64,000 nt of DNA from JAJYNJ01 sp963757865 (GCA_963757865.1 CAVWSU010000012.1:1-64000), one strand, 5' to 3'; positions 8,600 to 18,211 are shown, numbered from the stretch's first letter. The notes: generated from the letters alone by a model not told the origin. Numbers and translations: made by a program.

Positions 8600-9829
8600 G
8601 TGGACCGGCCGACCGAGCCGGTCGCGGTGCAGGGCGAGGCGGACGGGGCTGACGCGACGCCGGGCGAGGCCGTCGCGGCCGCGCTGGAGGGCGCCGACGA
8701 GCAGCTCGAGCGCCTGGGCCGCGAGCTTGCCGAGATCGAGATGCTCGAGCAGCAGACCCGGGGCGAGGCGACGCGCCACGAGCAGCGCCGCGCCCAGGCC
8801 GCGGACCGGCTTGCCGCCATCCAGGGCCGCGAGACGGAGCCCGACGACCTCCGTGAGGCCATCGCCCAGCTCGTGACGCTCACGCGCCGCAGCGCGATGA
8901 TGGAATCCCAGGTCGACGTGCTGGCGGGCAAGCAGAAGGCGCTCACCCGGTACCGTGATCACCTGGCGTCCCTCGCGGAGGCGCTCCGGACGGCGGCGGA
9001 GTGGGCTCCGCCGGCCGGCGGCGACATGGCCGGGCTGCCCCTGCCCGCCACGCTCTCGCGCGCGATCCTGTCCGCCCAGGAGGACATGCGCCGCGACATC
9101 GCCCGCGCCATGCACGACGGACCGGCGCAGAGCCTCGCCAACATCGTCCTGCAGGCGCAGATCGTGGAGCGGCTCGTCCGCCAGGACTCCGACGCGGCGC
9201 TCCGCGAGGCGGGCGCCCTCATCGAGGTGGTGCAGCACGCGCTCGACGCCACCAAGACGTTCATCTTCAACGTCCGGCCCATGGTGCTCGACGACCTGGG
9301 ACTCGTGCCCACGCTCCGGCGGCTGGCGCGGGACCGGGGTCACGAGGCGGCCGTGCCCATCGAGTTCGACTCGGTCGGCTCGGACCGCCGCCTGGAGATC
9401 GACCTCGAGACCGGCCTGTTCCGCATCATCGACGAGGCCACGATGGGCTACGTGACCCGCGAGCCCTCGCGGATCGAGGTGTCCCTCGCATGGGAGGACA
9501 CGTCGCTCACCGCCCGAGTGGAGGCCGTCTACACCGAGGAGACGGTCCTCGCGCTTCCCGCGGACGCGCCGCTCCCCGAGGAGCCGGCGCCGTCGGAAGA
9601 AGGGGCCGGACGCGAGCAGGGCGAGGATCTGCTGCCGGCGCTGGCGGCCATGATCCAGGAGCAGCGGGCCGACGACGAGGCGCGCTCAGCTCCCCCGCCG
9701 CCGCGTGAGCAGGGGCTGCCGGTCGCGGCGTGGCGCGACATCGAGCAGCGGGCGCGATCGATCGGCATCGACGCCCGGCTCGGCGACGAGGGCCGCCGCC
9801 TCGACCTGGCGCTCGAGCTGCCGGCCTGA
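8600..9829 (+). CDS. DegS-like histidine kinase homologue with degenerate ATPase domain
   Basis: The 409-residue protein has an acidic N-terminus, a coiled coil (about 30-130) and a clear HisKA_3 helix with H172 in RAMHDGPAQSLANIV. Its ATPase region is not canonical: the N-box position reads RIIDEATMGYVTREP without the Asn, no DxGxG G1 motif follows, and an acidic/Pro insert (about 315-375) interrupts the fold. The GTG start follows the regulator stop directly. It could dimerise with the first kinase, accept phosphate on H172, or act as a phosphatase or scaffold. Autokinase activity is unlikely. Confidence 0.8.
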   Translation: MDRPTEPVAVQGEADGADATPGEAVAAALEGADEQLERLGRELAEIEMLEQQTRGEATRHEQRRAQAADRLAAIQGRETEPDDLREAIAQLVTLTRRSAMMESQVDVLAGKQKALTRYRDHLASLAEALRTAAEWAPPAGGDMAGLPLPATLSRAILSAQEDMRRDIARAMHDGPAQSLANIVLQAQIVERLVRQDSDAALREAGALIEVVQHALDATKTFIFNVRPMVLDDLGLVPTLRRLARDRGHEAAVPIEFDSVGSDRRLEIDLETGLFRIIDEATMGYVTREPSRIEVSLAWEDTSLTARVEAVYTEETVLALPADAPLPEEPAPSEEGAGREQGEDLLPALAAMIQEQRADDEARSAPPPPREQGLPVAAWRDIEQRARSIGIDARLGDEGRRLDLALELPA

Positions 9830-9883
9830 GCTTGAGCATCGCGGCGCGAGCGCTCTGCGGCGCGGACGGTACGAACGGGCGGG

Positions 9884-9912
9884 TTGTCGCGCCTGCAGAG
9901 GCGGCGTAGGCT
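9884..9912 (+). promoter_or_regulatory. Putative promoter of the pilin genes
   Basis: TTGTCG (9884-9889), a 17-bp spacer and TAGGCT (9907-9912) form a sigma-70-like promoter ahead of the first Flp pilin. It would give a leader of about 75 nt that contains a strong Shine-Dalgarno site. Confidence 0.45.
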
Positions 9913-9992
9913 CGATCGCGCCGGTCCGGGTATCCGGGGCGGCCTGGATTCATCCGGCCCGTCGTGGGCCGACCAATCAAGGAGGCGCCAGC

Positions 9993-10154
9993 ATGGGTGC
10001 TGCCGCTCCACCGCGCCGTCTGAACGCGCGCGGGCAGGGGCTCGTCGAGTACGCCCTGATCATGACCCTGATCGTCGTCGTCGCGATCGCCTCGCTGACC
10101 TTCTTCGGAAACAGCGTCAGCGCGATGCTGGTCGGGATCGGGAACAGCGTGTGA
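9993..10154 (+). CDS. Flp-type pilin (Tad pilus subunit)
   Basis: The 53-residue prepilin has a short basic leader ending ARG, the prepilin cleavage context G|QGLVEYAL with Glu at mature position 5, then one hydrophobic helix (IMTLIVVVAIASLTFF) and a short tail ending GIGNSV. This is the standard layout and length of Flp pilins, which a TadV/CpaA-type peptidase processes and the TadA-TadB-TadC machine assembles. AAGGAGG (9979-9985) precedes the ATG. A second pilin gene follows 130 bp later. Confidence 0.9.
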   Translation: MGAAAPPRRLNARGQGLVEYALIMTLIVVVAIASLTFFGNSVSAMLVGIGNSV

Positions 10155-10284
10155 GGCAGGTGCGAACCCGCACCGGAATCCACGGGAGTACTTGATTCCT
10201 AGTGGACCGCAGAGAGAATCGCAGTGCATACTGTGCCCCCGGCCCGATCGGGGCCGAGTCCGAATGAAAGGAGGGAACCCACAC

Positions 10285-10456
10285 ATGGCGCTCGTCCAGT
10301 ATCTCGTCGCCCGCTTCTTCGATCGCGAAGAGGGCCAGGGCCTCGCGGAATATGCCCTGATCCTCGCACTCATCGCGATCATCGCGATCGTGGCACTCAT
10401 CTTCCTCGGCGGAGCGATCAGCGGCATCCTGAACACGGTCGGCACAGTCCGTCTAG
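10285..10456 (+). CDS. Flp-type pilin, second copy, frameshifted at its end
   Basis: From ATG 10285 (with AAAGGAGGG before it) the product has a leader ending EEG, the cleavage context G|QGLAEYALI with Glu at position 5, and a hydrophobic helix. The frame as given runs on for about 100 unlikely residues. Dropping one A at 10444 gives the usual Flp ending ILNTVGQSV and a TAG at 10454-10456, just before a terminator hairpin. The intended protein is about 56 residues. The two pilins differ enough to be separate subunits. Confidence 0.8.
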
Positions 10457-10475
10457 TCTCGACGCGAAGTCCTGC

Positions 10476-10508
10476 GAAGAGCGCCAGCCCGCACGGCTGG
10501 CGCTCTTC
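10476..10508 (+). terminator. Strong hairpin terminator after the pilin genes
   Basis: GAAGAGCGCCAGCC (10476-10489) pairs perfectly with GGCTGGCGCTCTTC (10495-10508) around a 5-nt loop, giving a 14-bp stem 19 nt after the corrected pilin stop. No T-run follows, so it may act as an attenuator or mRNA stabiliser that raises pilin levels over the downstream assembly genes. Confidence 0.75.
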
Positions 10509-10669
10509 CGTTATCGCCGCCGCCCCATCGCGACGATGCCGGCGACACGTGGCCAACGGATCCGGCCGACCTCCCCCGAAGGTACTGGGAGATTCGTGGG
10601 GTCGAAGGGCCGGAACGGGGTGCTACAGTGTTGCCGCCTGTCACCTAGGGGGAGCGTGGGAGCACTAAT

Positions 10670-11581
10670 TTGAAACGGTCAAGTCGCCTCATCATCCTCG
10701 TCGGGGCCATCCTCGCGGTGGCCGCATTCGCCGGGATCCTCTGGTGGGGTGGCCAGGGGGGAAACAAGCCGGGCGGCGCCGCTGCGACGGTGGCGACCAC
10801 GACCCAGGTCGTCCAGGCCGCCGCCAACATTCCTCTCGGCGCCACCATCGCCGCCAACCAGGTCACGGTCAAGGATGTGGCCGTGGACGTCGCCCCGGTC
10901 GGCGCGTACGGCGACCCCACGCAGGTCGTGGGGCGCATCGCGCGGCAGTCGATCAACGCCGGCGACACGATCACGACGGCGGACTTCGCCACGGGCAACA
11001 CGGCCCAGGGCGACCAGGTCGTCAAGGCGCTCAAGGCCGGCTACCGCGCGATCTCCGTGCGCGTGGACCAGGACAGCGGCGTCGGCACGCTGATCCAGCC
11101 GGGTGACCGGGTGGACGTGGTCCTCGGCATCAAGATCCAGGTCTACCTGCCGCAGCCGGCCACCGGCCCTGCGAGCAGTCAGCCTCCTCAGCCGCTTCCC
11201 GGCGGGCCCCAGCTGAGCGTCAAGGACATCGTCCAGAACGCCGAGGTCCTGGGCACCCTCACGCCGCCGGCGGCGACCACGACGACGAACGGCCAGCAGG
11301 CTGCGCCGACGCCGGCGCCGTCCGCCGGGACGGCCGTGGGTCTGACCGGTCAGCAGATGATCGTCATCCTGGCCGTCACCGCCCAGCAGGCCGAGGTCAT
11401 CAAGTACGCGCAGGTCAACGCGACCGACAACGCCGATACCCCGATCACGCTGATCCTCCGGTCGCCCGCCGACGCATCGGCGCCGCCCGACAAGACCAGC
11501 GGCATCGTGCTCAAGACCCTCCTGGACCAGTACGGCGTGCTGCCGCCGGTCCTGCTCGAGGGAACGCTGACAGGCAAGTAG
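10670..11581 (+). CDS. cpaB: CpaB/RcpC-type Flp pilus assembly protein
   Basis: The protein has an N-terminal TM helix (LIILVGAILAVAAFAGIL), then an SAF domain (about residues 45-110) with IPLGATIAANQVTVKDV and a second SAF-like half, as in CpaB/RcpC of Tad systems. A Pro/Thr/Ala-rich insert lies at about 165-220. The family sits in the cell envelope and is thought to link pilus base and exterior. The TTG start at 10670 is supported by the upstream GGGGGAG and by the TM helix beginning at once. It heads the assembly-gene run cpaB-tadZ-tadA-tadB-tadC. Confidence 0.85.
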   Translation: MKRSSRLIILVGAILAVAAFAGILWWGGQGGNKPGGAAATVATTTQVVQAAANIPLGATIAANQVTVKDVAVDVAPVGAYGDPTQVVGRIARQSINAGDTITTADFATGNTAQGDQVVKALKAGYRAISVRVDQDSGVGTLIQPGDRVDVVLGIKIQVYLPQPATGPASSQPPQPLPGGPQLSVKDIVQNAEVLGTLTPPAATTTTNGQQAAPTPAPSAGTAVGLTGQQMIVILAVTAQQAEVIKYAQVNATDNADTPITLILRSPADASAPPDKTSGIVLKTLLDQYGVLPPVLLEGTLTGK

Positions 11582-11674
11582 CACTGGTGGTTCAGGGCGG
11601 GTGGCTGGGCCACTCGCCCTGAACCCGTCCCGCCGCCACGGAGGGCGGCCCGCACGAGAGCCACGCACCGAGGC

Positions 11675-12922
11675 ATGAGCGACCGGATCAGGATCCTGAT
11701 CGTGGATGACATCCCGGAGACCCGGGAGCATCTCGCGAAGCTGCTCGGCTTCGAGACCGACATGGAGGTGGCAGGCGCCGCCGAGTCGGGCCCGGAGGCG
11801 CTGGAGCTTGCCCAGAAGCTAAGCCCCGACGTCATCCTGATGGACATCAACATGCCGGGCATGGACGGGATCGCGACAAGCGAGCAACTCGCGTCGCTCG
11901 TCCCGTCCGCCGCGGTCATCATGATGAGCGTCCAGGGGGAGGCGGACTACCTGCGCCGGTCCATGCTCGCGGGCGCACGCGAGTTCCTCGTGAAGCCGTT
12001 CAGCGCCGACGAGCTGACCACCTCGATCCGGAAGGTCCGGGAGCGCGAGGTGGAGAAGCAGTCACGGGCGGCCGATCGCGCCGAAGCGGCGGTGTCGGCC
12101 CGGTCCGCCGAGTCGGGGAGCCGGGGCGGCCAGATCGTCACGATCTTCTCGCCGAAGGGCGGCGTCGGGCGCACGACCATCGCGGTCAACCTCGCCGTCG
12201 CGGCCGCGCACGAGGGCCGGAAGGTCGCGCTCGTCGACGGCAGCCTGCAGTTCGGCGACATCGGCGTGATGCTCAACCTCGACCCGAGACAGCGGTCCCT
12301 GGCGGACCTCGTGCCCGAGATCGCGGCCGGCGTGCCCGAGTCCCTCGACACCGTGCTGGTGAAACACGAGACCGGCATCGACGTCCTGCTGGCGCCCCCC
12401 ACGCCGGAGACGGCCGAGCTCGTCACGCCCGCCTACATGCGGGGCGTGCTGGCCCGCCTCCGCGACGACCACGACCTCGTCGTCGTGGACACGCAGCCGG
12501 TCCTCAACGACATGGTGCTCACCATGCTCGACGTGGCGGACAAGATCGTGGCCATCCTCACCCTCGAGATCACCAACATCCGCAACCTCCGGGTCTTCCT
12601 GGAGGTTGCCCGCCAGCTCGGGTACGACGATGGACGGCTCCACCTGGTGCTCAACCGGGCGGATTCGTCTCTCGGAATCCGGGTCGCCGACGTCGAGCGA
12701 TCGATCGGCAGGAAGGTCGACCACTCCATCGTCAGCGACGGCCGCAGCGTGGTGTACGCGCTGAACCGCGGCGTCCCCTTCGTCATCAGCAACCCCGAGG
12801 CACAGGTGAGTCAGGACCTGTTCCGCCTCGCGCGAGATCTATCCACCGTCCGCACCGACGCCAGGGAGGCCGAGCCGGCCCAGCGCTCGGCCCAGCGCCG
12901 GTCGATCTTTGCCTGGCGATGA
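11675..12922 (+). CDS. cpaE: CpaE/TadZ-like protein: receiver domain plus MinD-type ATPase
   Basis: Residues 1-125 form a response-regulator receiver with the acidic pair D11/D12, phosphoacceptor D57 (VILMDINMPGMDG) and K107 (LVKPFS), all intact. After a charged linker, residues 150-395 form a ParA/MinD-like ATPase with the deviant Walker A FSPKGGVGRTT and VVVDTQP. TadZ/CpaE proteins place the Tad machine in the cell. Many family receivers have lost the phosphorylation site; this one keeps it, so pilus placement may respond to the upstream kinases. The next gene is the Tad ATPase. Confidence 0.85.
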   Translation: MSDRIRILIVDDIPETREHLAKLLGFETDMEVAGAAESGPEALELAQKLSPDVILMDINMPGMDGIATSEQLASLVPSAAVIMMSVQGEADYLRRSMLAGAREFLVKPFSADELTTSIRKVREREVEKQSRAADRAEAAVSARSAESGSRGGQIVTIFSPKGGVGRTTIAVNLAVAAAHEGRKVALVDGSLQFGDIGVMLNLDPRQRSLADLVPEIAAGVPESLDTVLVKHETGIDVLLAPPTPETAELVTPAYMRGVLARLRDDHDLVVVDTQPVLNDMVLTMLDVADKIVAILTLEITNIRNLRVFLEVARQLGYDDGRLHLVLNRADSSLGIRVADVERSIGRKVDHSIVSDGRSVVYALNRGVPFVISNPEAQVSQDLFRLARDLSTVRTDAREAEPAQRSAQRRSIFAWR

Positions 12923-12951
12923 CCAGTTCGCGAGCCTGAGGGAGCGCGCCA

Positions 12952-14371
12952 ATGTCCCTGCTTAGACGAATCGAGAGTGCCCGTCCCGCCGCCGATGGTT
13001 CGCTTCCGGCTCCGACGCCGCCGGGAGTCCCCGGCGCGCCCACGCCTCCCGGAACACCCATCGCCGCCCGCAACGGCACGGCGCAGCGCTCCGTTCCCCA
13101 GATCCCGGTCCGGGAGTCGTTCAGGGACGTCAAGTTCCGCATCCAGAACCGCGTCATCCAGGACCTGGACCCCAAGCTCGACCTTTCGAACCAGGTCGAG
13201 GTCCGGCGCCAGATCGAGGAGGTCTTCGGCAAGGTCGTCGACGAGGAGGGCCTCGCGCTGACGCGCGCCGAGCGCGTGCGGATGCTCGAGCAGATCACCG
13301 ACGAGATCATCGGCCTGGGCCCGCTCGAGCCGCTCCTGCGCGACGAGAGCATCACCGAGGTCATGGTCAACGGCCCGCGCCAGGTCTACATCGAGCGCGG
13401 CGGCCGCCTCGAGCTGACCAACGTGGTCTTCCAGAACGACGACCACGTGATGCGGATCATCGACCGCATCATCGCGCCCGATCGGCCGGCGCGTGGACGA
13501 GTCCTCGCCGATGGTCGACGCGCGCCTGACGGACGGCTCCCGCGTCAACGCGATCATCCCGCCGCTCTCGCTGGTCGGCCCCGTGGTGACCATCCGGAAG
13601 TTCGCGGCCTCGCCGTTCACGGTCGACGACCTGATCCGGTTCGGCACGGCCACGCCGGAGATGTTCGACTTCCTCAAGGCGTGCGTCGAGGCGCGGCTCA
13701 ACATCTTCGTCTCCGGCGGCACCGGCTCCGGCAAGACGACCACGCTGAACGTCCTCTCGTCGTTCATCCCGAACGACGAGCGCATCGTCACCATCGAGGA
13801 CGCCGCGGAGCTCCAGCTGCGCCAGGAGCACGTCGTGACGCTGGAGTCCCGGCCGCCGAACATCGAGGGCCGCGGCGCCATCCCCATCCGCGAGCTGGTG
13901 CGGAACGCCCTCCGCATGCGCCCCGACCGCATCATCGTCGGCGAGGTCCGGTCGGGCGAGGCGCTCGACATGCTGCAGGCCATGAACACGGGCCACGACG
14001 GCTCGATGTCCACCGGCCACGCCAATACCCCGCGCGACATGCTCGCCCGCCTCGAGACCATGGTGCTCATGGCCGGCGTCGAGCTGCCGCTGCGCGCCAT
14101 CCGCGAGCAGATCGCATCCGCCGTCGACCTGATCGTCCACCAGAACCGCCTCAAGGATGGCCAGCGCAAGATCGTGGCCATCACCGAGGTCCAGGGGATG
14201 GAAGGCGACGTCATCGTGATGCAGGACGTCTTCGTGTTCGAGCAGACGGGAATCGTGGACGGCAGGATCCAGGGCCACCTCAAGCCCACGGGCATCCGGC
14301 CCAAGTTCGTCGAGAAGTTCGAGGTAGCCGGCATCCACCTGCCGCCCGGACTCTTCGGCTTCACGTACTGA
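12952..14371 (+). CDS. cpaF: CpaF/TadA pilus assembly ATPase, frameshifted
   Basis: The N-terminal part (to about residue 175) shows ITEVMVNGPRQVYIERGG, typical of CpaF/TadA. At 13480 one extra G breaks the frame; without it the text reads IIAPIGRRVDESSPMVDARL, the normal family sequence, and continues through SGGTGSGKTT (Walker A), RIVTIEDAAEL, MRPDRIIVGEVRSGEA (Walker B/Asp box) and MSTGHAN (His box) to FGFTY. This hexameric secretion ATPase powers Flp pilus assembly. All catalytic motifs are intact apart from the shift, so a sequence error is more likely than decay. Confidence 0.9.
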
Positions 14372-14405
14372 TCAGGGGGGACGCCGTGCGGGGCGGAGCG
14401 TCGAG

Positions 14406-15416
14406 ATGAACCCGGTGCTGTTCGGCCTGGCGGCCGTGGCCGCCATCGCCGTGCTCATGGTCTTCATCGGCCTCTCGGGGTCCGGCGGCTCGAGCGTGGC
14501 CGAGCGCCTGGAGCGGTACGCGTCGAACCGCAGCGCCGAGGACAAGAAGAAGGAGGGCGCGCCGTCGCTCTCCGACATGCTGCAGAACTCGGCCGCACTG
14601 GCGACCCTGAACAAGGGGCTGGAGGAGCGCGACTTCGGCGCGAACCTCGCCCGGGACATCGCCCGCGCGGATCTTCGGCTGAAGGTCAGCGAGTACCTCG
14701 CGATCTGGACGGCGAGCACGCTGGGCATCCCGCTGCTGATGATCCTGCTGAGCCCGTTCGTGGAGGTGTTCTCGAGCCCGCTCGCGTGGGTGATCGGCGC
14801 GATCATCGGCTTCATGCTCCCGCGGTTCTGGCTCGGGCGGCGCCGGGCAGGCCGCCTCAAGGCGTTCAACAACCAGCTGGCCGACACGATCACGCTCATC
14901 GCCAACGCCCTGCGCGCCGGCTCATCGTTCCTGCAGGCGGTCGAGATGGTCGTGCGCGAGACGCGGCCGCCGATCTCGACCGAGTTCGGGCGCGTGATCC
15001 GCGAGGTGAACCTGGGACTGGCATTCGACCAGGCGCTCGAGAACATGCTGCGGCGCGTGCGCTCGGACGACCTGGAGCTGATGGTGACCGCCATCTCGAT
15101 CCAGCACCAGGTGGGCGGCAACCTGGCCGAGATCCTCGACTCGATCGCCTTCACCATCCGCGAGCGGGTGCGCATCAAGGGCGAGATCCGCACGCTGACG
15201 GCCCAGCAGCGCATGTCCGGCTACGTCGTCGGCTTCCTGCCGATCGGCCTCGCGGGGATCCTCTTCGTCATCGCGCCGAACTTCATGTCGCCCATGTTCC
15301 GCAAGCCGCCAGAACTGCTGGGCCTGCCGGCCGGCGTCATCGTTCTCTGCATCGCCGGATTCTCGATGTTCATGGGGTTCATGATCATCCGGCGCATCGT
15401 GGACATCGAGGTCTAG
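14406..15416 (+). CDS. tadB: TadB, Tad pilus inner-membrane platform protein
   Basis: The 336-residue protein has an N-terminal TM helix, a linker, a pair of TM helices (about residues 97-135), a cytoplasmic T2SS-F domain with LADTITLIANALRAGSSFLQ and HQVGGNLAEILDSIA, and C-terminal TM helices. This is the TadB arrangement: a GspF-like platform that couples the TadA ATPase to pilin. The ATG at 14406 lies 34 nt after the cpaF stop, and tadC begins 3 nt after this gene, so they form one operon. Confidence 0.88.
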   Translation: MNPVLFGLAAVAAIAVLMVFIGLSGSGGSSVAERLERYASNRSAEDKKKEGAPSLSDMLQNSAALATLNKGLEERDFGANLARDIARADLRLKVSEYLAIWTASTLGIPLLMILLSPFVEVFSSPLAWVIGAIIGFMLPRFWLGRRRAGRLKAFNNQLADTITLIANALRAGSSFLQAVEMVVRETRPPISTEFGRVIREVNLGLAFDQALENMLRRVRSDDLELMVTAISIQHQVGGNLAEILDSIAFTIRERVRIKGEIRTLTAQQRMSGYVVGFLPIGLAGILFVIAPNFMSPMFRKPPELLGLPAGVIVLCIAGFSMFMGFMIIRRIVDIEV

Positions 15417-15419
15417 GCC

Positions 15420-16346
15420 ATGCCCATCCTTCCGATCCTCGTCGGCGGCATCCTCGCGCTCGGCATCCTGATGGTCTTCGTCGGCATCGCGCAGGCGCAG
15501 CCGGCAGACCCGGTCCAGGCACGCCTCACGCAGCTCGGCACGATGCAGGCGAAGAACCTCGAAGAGCTCGAGCTGCAGCAGCCGTTCTTCGAGCGTACGG
15601 TGCGCCCGTTGGCACGTCGGCTATCCGGGATCGGCCAGCGCCTGACGAGTTCGACGCAGGCCGGCCGCACCGAGAAGCGGCTCGCCATGGCGGGTCACCC
15701 GGGCAACATGCGCACGAGCGACTTCCTGGGGCTCAAGACAGTCGTCGCCCTCGGAGCCGCCGCCGTCGCGTTTCTCGTGTTCGCGCTGATCGAGCAGAAC
15801 CTGCTGATGGGCGTGCTGCTTGCGGTCGTAGGCGCCGGAATCGGCTACATGGCCCCGGAGTTCTGGCTTGGACGGCGCATCCGTGCCCGCCAGCACGCGA
15901 TCCTGCTGGCGATCCCCGACTCGCTCGACCTCCTCACCATCTCGGTCCGTGCCGGCCTCGGCTTCGATGCGGCCCTGGCCAAGGTCACGGAGAAGCTGCC
16001 GGGCCCGTTGTCCGAGGAGTTCCGTCGTGCGCTGGCGGAGATCCGGGTGGGCAAGCAGCGCCGCGAGGCGCTGCGCGACATCGTCGGCCGCACCGAGGTC
16101 GCTCCGCTGACGAACTTCATCGGCGCGATCATCCAGGCGGAACAGCTGGGTGTCTCGATCAGCAAGGTGCTGCAGGTGCAGTCCGAGCAGCTGCGCATCG
16201 AGCGCCGGCAACGCGCCGAGGAGATGGCGGCCAAGGCGCCGATCAAGATGCTCTTCCCGCTGGTCGGGTGCATCTTCCCGTCCCTGTTCATCGTCATCCT
16301 CGGGCCGGCGATCATCCTCATCGCGGTCAACCTGGGCGGCCGGTAG
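15420..16346 (+). CDS. tadC: TadC, Tad pilus inner-membrane platform protein
   Basis: The 308-residue protein has an N-terminal TM helix, a central TM pair (about 105-140), a T2SS-F domain with SLDLLTISVRAGLGFDAALA and AEQLGVSISKVLQVQ, and a C-terminal TM helix ending VNLGGR. It is the second GspF-like platform subunit paired with TadB. No prepilin peptidase, TadE/TadF pseudopilin or secretin gene follows in the window, so those functions, where needed, must lie elsewhere. Confidence 0.88.
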   Translation: MPILPILVGGILALGILMVFVGIAQAQPADPVQARLTQLGTMQAKNLEELELQQPFFERTVRPLARRLSGIGQRLTSSTQAGRTEKRLAMAGHPGNMRTSDFLGLKTVVALGAAAVAFLVFALIEQNLLMGVLLAVVGAGIGYMAPEFWLGRRIRARQHAILLAIPDSLDLLTISVRAGLGFDAALAKVTEKLPGPLSEEFRRALAEIRVGKQRREALRDIVGRTEVAPLTNFIGAIIQAEQLGVSISKVLQVQSEQLRIERRQRAEEMAAKAPIKMLFPLVGCIFPSLFIVILGPAIILIAVNLGGR

Positions 16347-16472
16347 GCGCGCGACGAGCCCGGCACGGGTGGCGCGCGTCTGCCGAGCACTCGTGGCCCG
16401 CACTCGACGAGTGCCCGTGGCGCTCCACCTGCCGCGTGACGGCCGTGATCCCTTGGCCATGAGTCCCCGGCC

Positions 16473-16907
16473 ATGACGCCGCCGAGCCATCGCGTGCGCG
16501 TCGAGCGGACCGGGGCGGTCCTGGCCTCCGACGTCCGGACCGCGTCGTCGATCTGGGCCCGCTTCCGGGGCCTGATGGGCCGTGGCGGGCTCGCGCCCGG
16601 GGAAGGGCTGTGGTTCCCCGGCGACGCGAGCATCCACATGCTGTTCATGCGCTTCGCCATCGACGCCGTGTTCCTGGCGCCCGACGTGGAGGGACGCAGC
16701 CGTTCAGCCGACGGTGGCGCCGCCGCGACAGGCGGCGCAGGCAACGCATGGCGTGTCGTCGCGATCCGGGGTCATCTTCGACCGTGGATCGGCGTCGTCT
16801 GGTTCGTCCGCGGCGCTCGCGGATGCCTGGAGCTGGACGCCGGCGTGGCCGATCGTGCCGGGCTGCAGGTCGGTGACCGGCTCCGGTTCGAAGCCGTCAC
16901 AAGGTGA
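16473..16907 (+). CDS. DUF192 family protein
   Basis: The 144-residue product matches DUF192: IWARFRGLMGRGGLAPGEGL, then IHMLFMRFAIDAVFL, and the C-terminal pattern LELDAGVADRAGLQVGDRL. A Gly/Ala/Ser insert (about residues 75-90) replaces a short loop. DUF192 genes often sit beside Tad pilus loci, as here 126 bp after tadC, but their biochemical role is not established. The C-terminus converges with the GT87 gene, 29 bp away. Confidence 0.8.
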   Translation: MTPPSHRVRVERTGAVLASDVRTASSIWARFRGLMGRGGLAPGEGLWFPGDASIHMLFMRFAIDAVFLAPDVEGRSRSADGGAAATGGAGNAWRVVAIRGHLRPWIGVVWFVRGARGCLELDAGVADRAGLQVGDRLRFEAVTR

Positions 16908-16936
16908 TTCGGCGGCCCTGATCGCCGTGGCCAGCG

Positions 16937-18201
16937 TCAGGCGACCGCCAGCCTCGCCCGAACCGCGGGAACCAGCGGCACCCAGCAGCCGGCAAGCGCT
17001 ACCAGCGGGAGAATCGGCCCCGGCAGCCAGGCCAGGAGCGGCAGCGCGAGCCCCCAGGGGCGGCCGCGTGCGGCGAGGAGAGCGCCGGGCAGCACCAGCA
17101 GCACGAGGTAGTGCGGCCACAGCAACGGGACCACGAGGACGGTCGCCATCGCGGCCGCGACCAGCCCCGACTCGGGATCCCGCCGCGAGGCGACGAGGAC
17201 GGCGGCGAGCGCAAGCAGCGCACCCGCGGCGAACAGCGCGGTCGGGATCGGATCGGGGAGTCCGGCCCGCATCGCCAGGCTCGCCAGTCCCACGTCGCTC
17301 GACGCCGTGCCGGCCCCGCGCAGGTTGCCGAGCAGGTGGACGTACGCCTCCCACGAGCTGGCTCCAGCGAACACGGCGGATCCGAGAAAGAAGATCACGC
17401 CCGTCGCGATGGCCGCGAGGAGGGCCGTGATGGACTCACGGCTCCGTCGCCACGCCCACCATGCGAGGAGGATCACCACCTGGGGACGCACGGCAATCGC
17501 GAGCGCCGCAAGCACGCCGGCCCCCGCGGCACCGACGGCTGCGGCACCGGCAAGGCAGCGCCGGCGGCTGGGGCACGGCTGGACCGCAGGACGCCCGCCA
17601 GGCGCCATGATGCCGACGGCGAGCTCGCGATCTCGCCCGGGGAAGTCGCCATCCCGCACCGGCTCGCTGCCGTCCAGCGCCAGCTCGCCGCGCCCGCCAG
17701 CAGCACGAAGAGGCTCACGTTGCCGAGGTTCAGGTCCAGCAGCGTGGGCACGGACAGGCACGCCACCCCGAACGACGCAAGCCGAACCCACCGCGGGATG
17801 GGCAGGATCGCGCATGCGGCGACGAGGGCGACGACGTGAAGCGCCTGCCAGACGAACGCCGCCGCGGAGCTCGACAGTGGCACGAGCGCGAGCAGCAGCA
17901 CGGCGAGCGGCGGCGGGTACAGGTAGATGCCGGCAGGCCCGGGTGCGAACGGGCCCTGCTGGGTGACGGCCTGGTAGAGCGGCTGACCTGCCGCCAGGCG
18001 CCGCGCAGCCGCGTCATAGGCGGCGAAGTCGTACCCGGACCCGCGGCTGCCCTGGAACGCGATCAGCGCGCCGATGAGCACGACCACGCCGATCAGCGCA
18101 AGCACCATCCCGGCAGCCTCGGCCGTGAGCAGGCGCCTCGTCCCACGAGCGTCGTGCGCCTGATCGCGAGTGGTCACGTCCGGGGTGTCGAGGCGGCTCA
18201 C
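16937..18201 (-). CDS. GT87-like polyprenol-phosphate mannosyltransferase, frameshifted
   Basis: From GTG 18201 the protein has a TM helix, then DFAAYDAAARRLAAGQPLY and GIYLYPPPLAVLL, the loop signature of GT87 (DUF2029) membrane mannosyltransferases, and NLGNVSLFVLL. The frame changes between about 17560 and 17700 and resumes as LAALAIAVRPQVVILLAWWAW with several further TM helices to 16937. Unlike the other breaks here, this one moves the frame by -1 (or twice +1). GT87 enzymes transfer mannose from polyprenyl-phosphate-mannose outside the membrane. Divergent from the beta-propeller gene. Confidence 0.7.
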
Positions 18202-18211
18202 AGCACCCGAT

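Noticed and set aside
16880..16900. CGGTTCGAAG near the DUF192 end as a tRNA 3' part
   Set aside because: It lies in a well-supported coding frame and lacks pairing for the T-stem.
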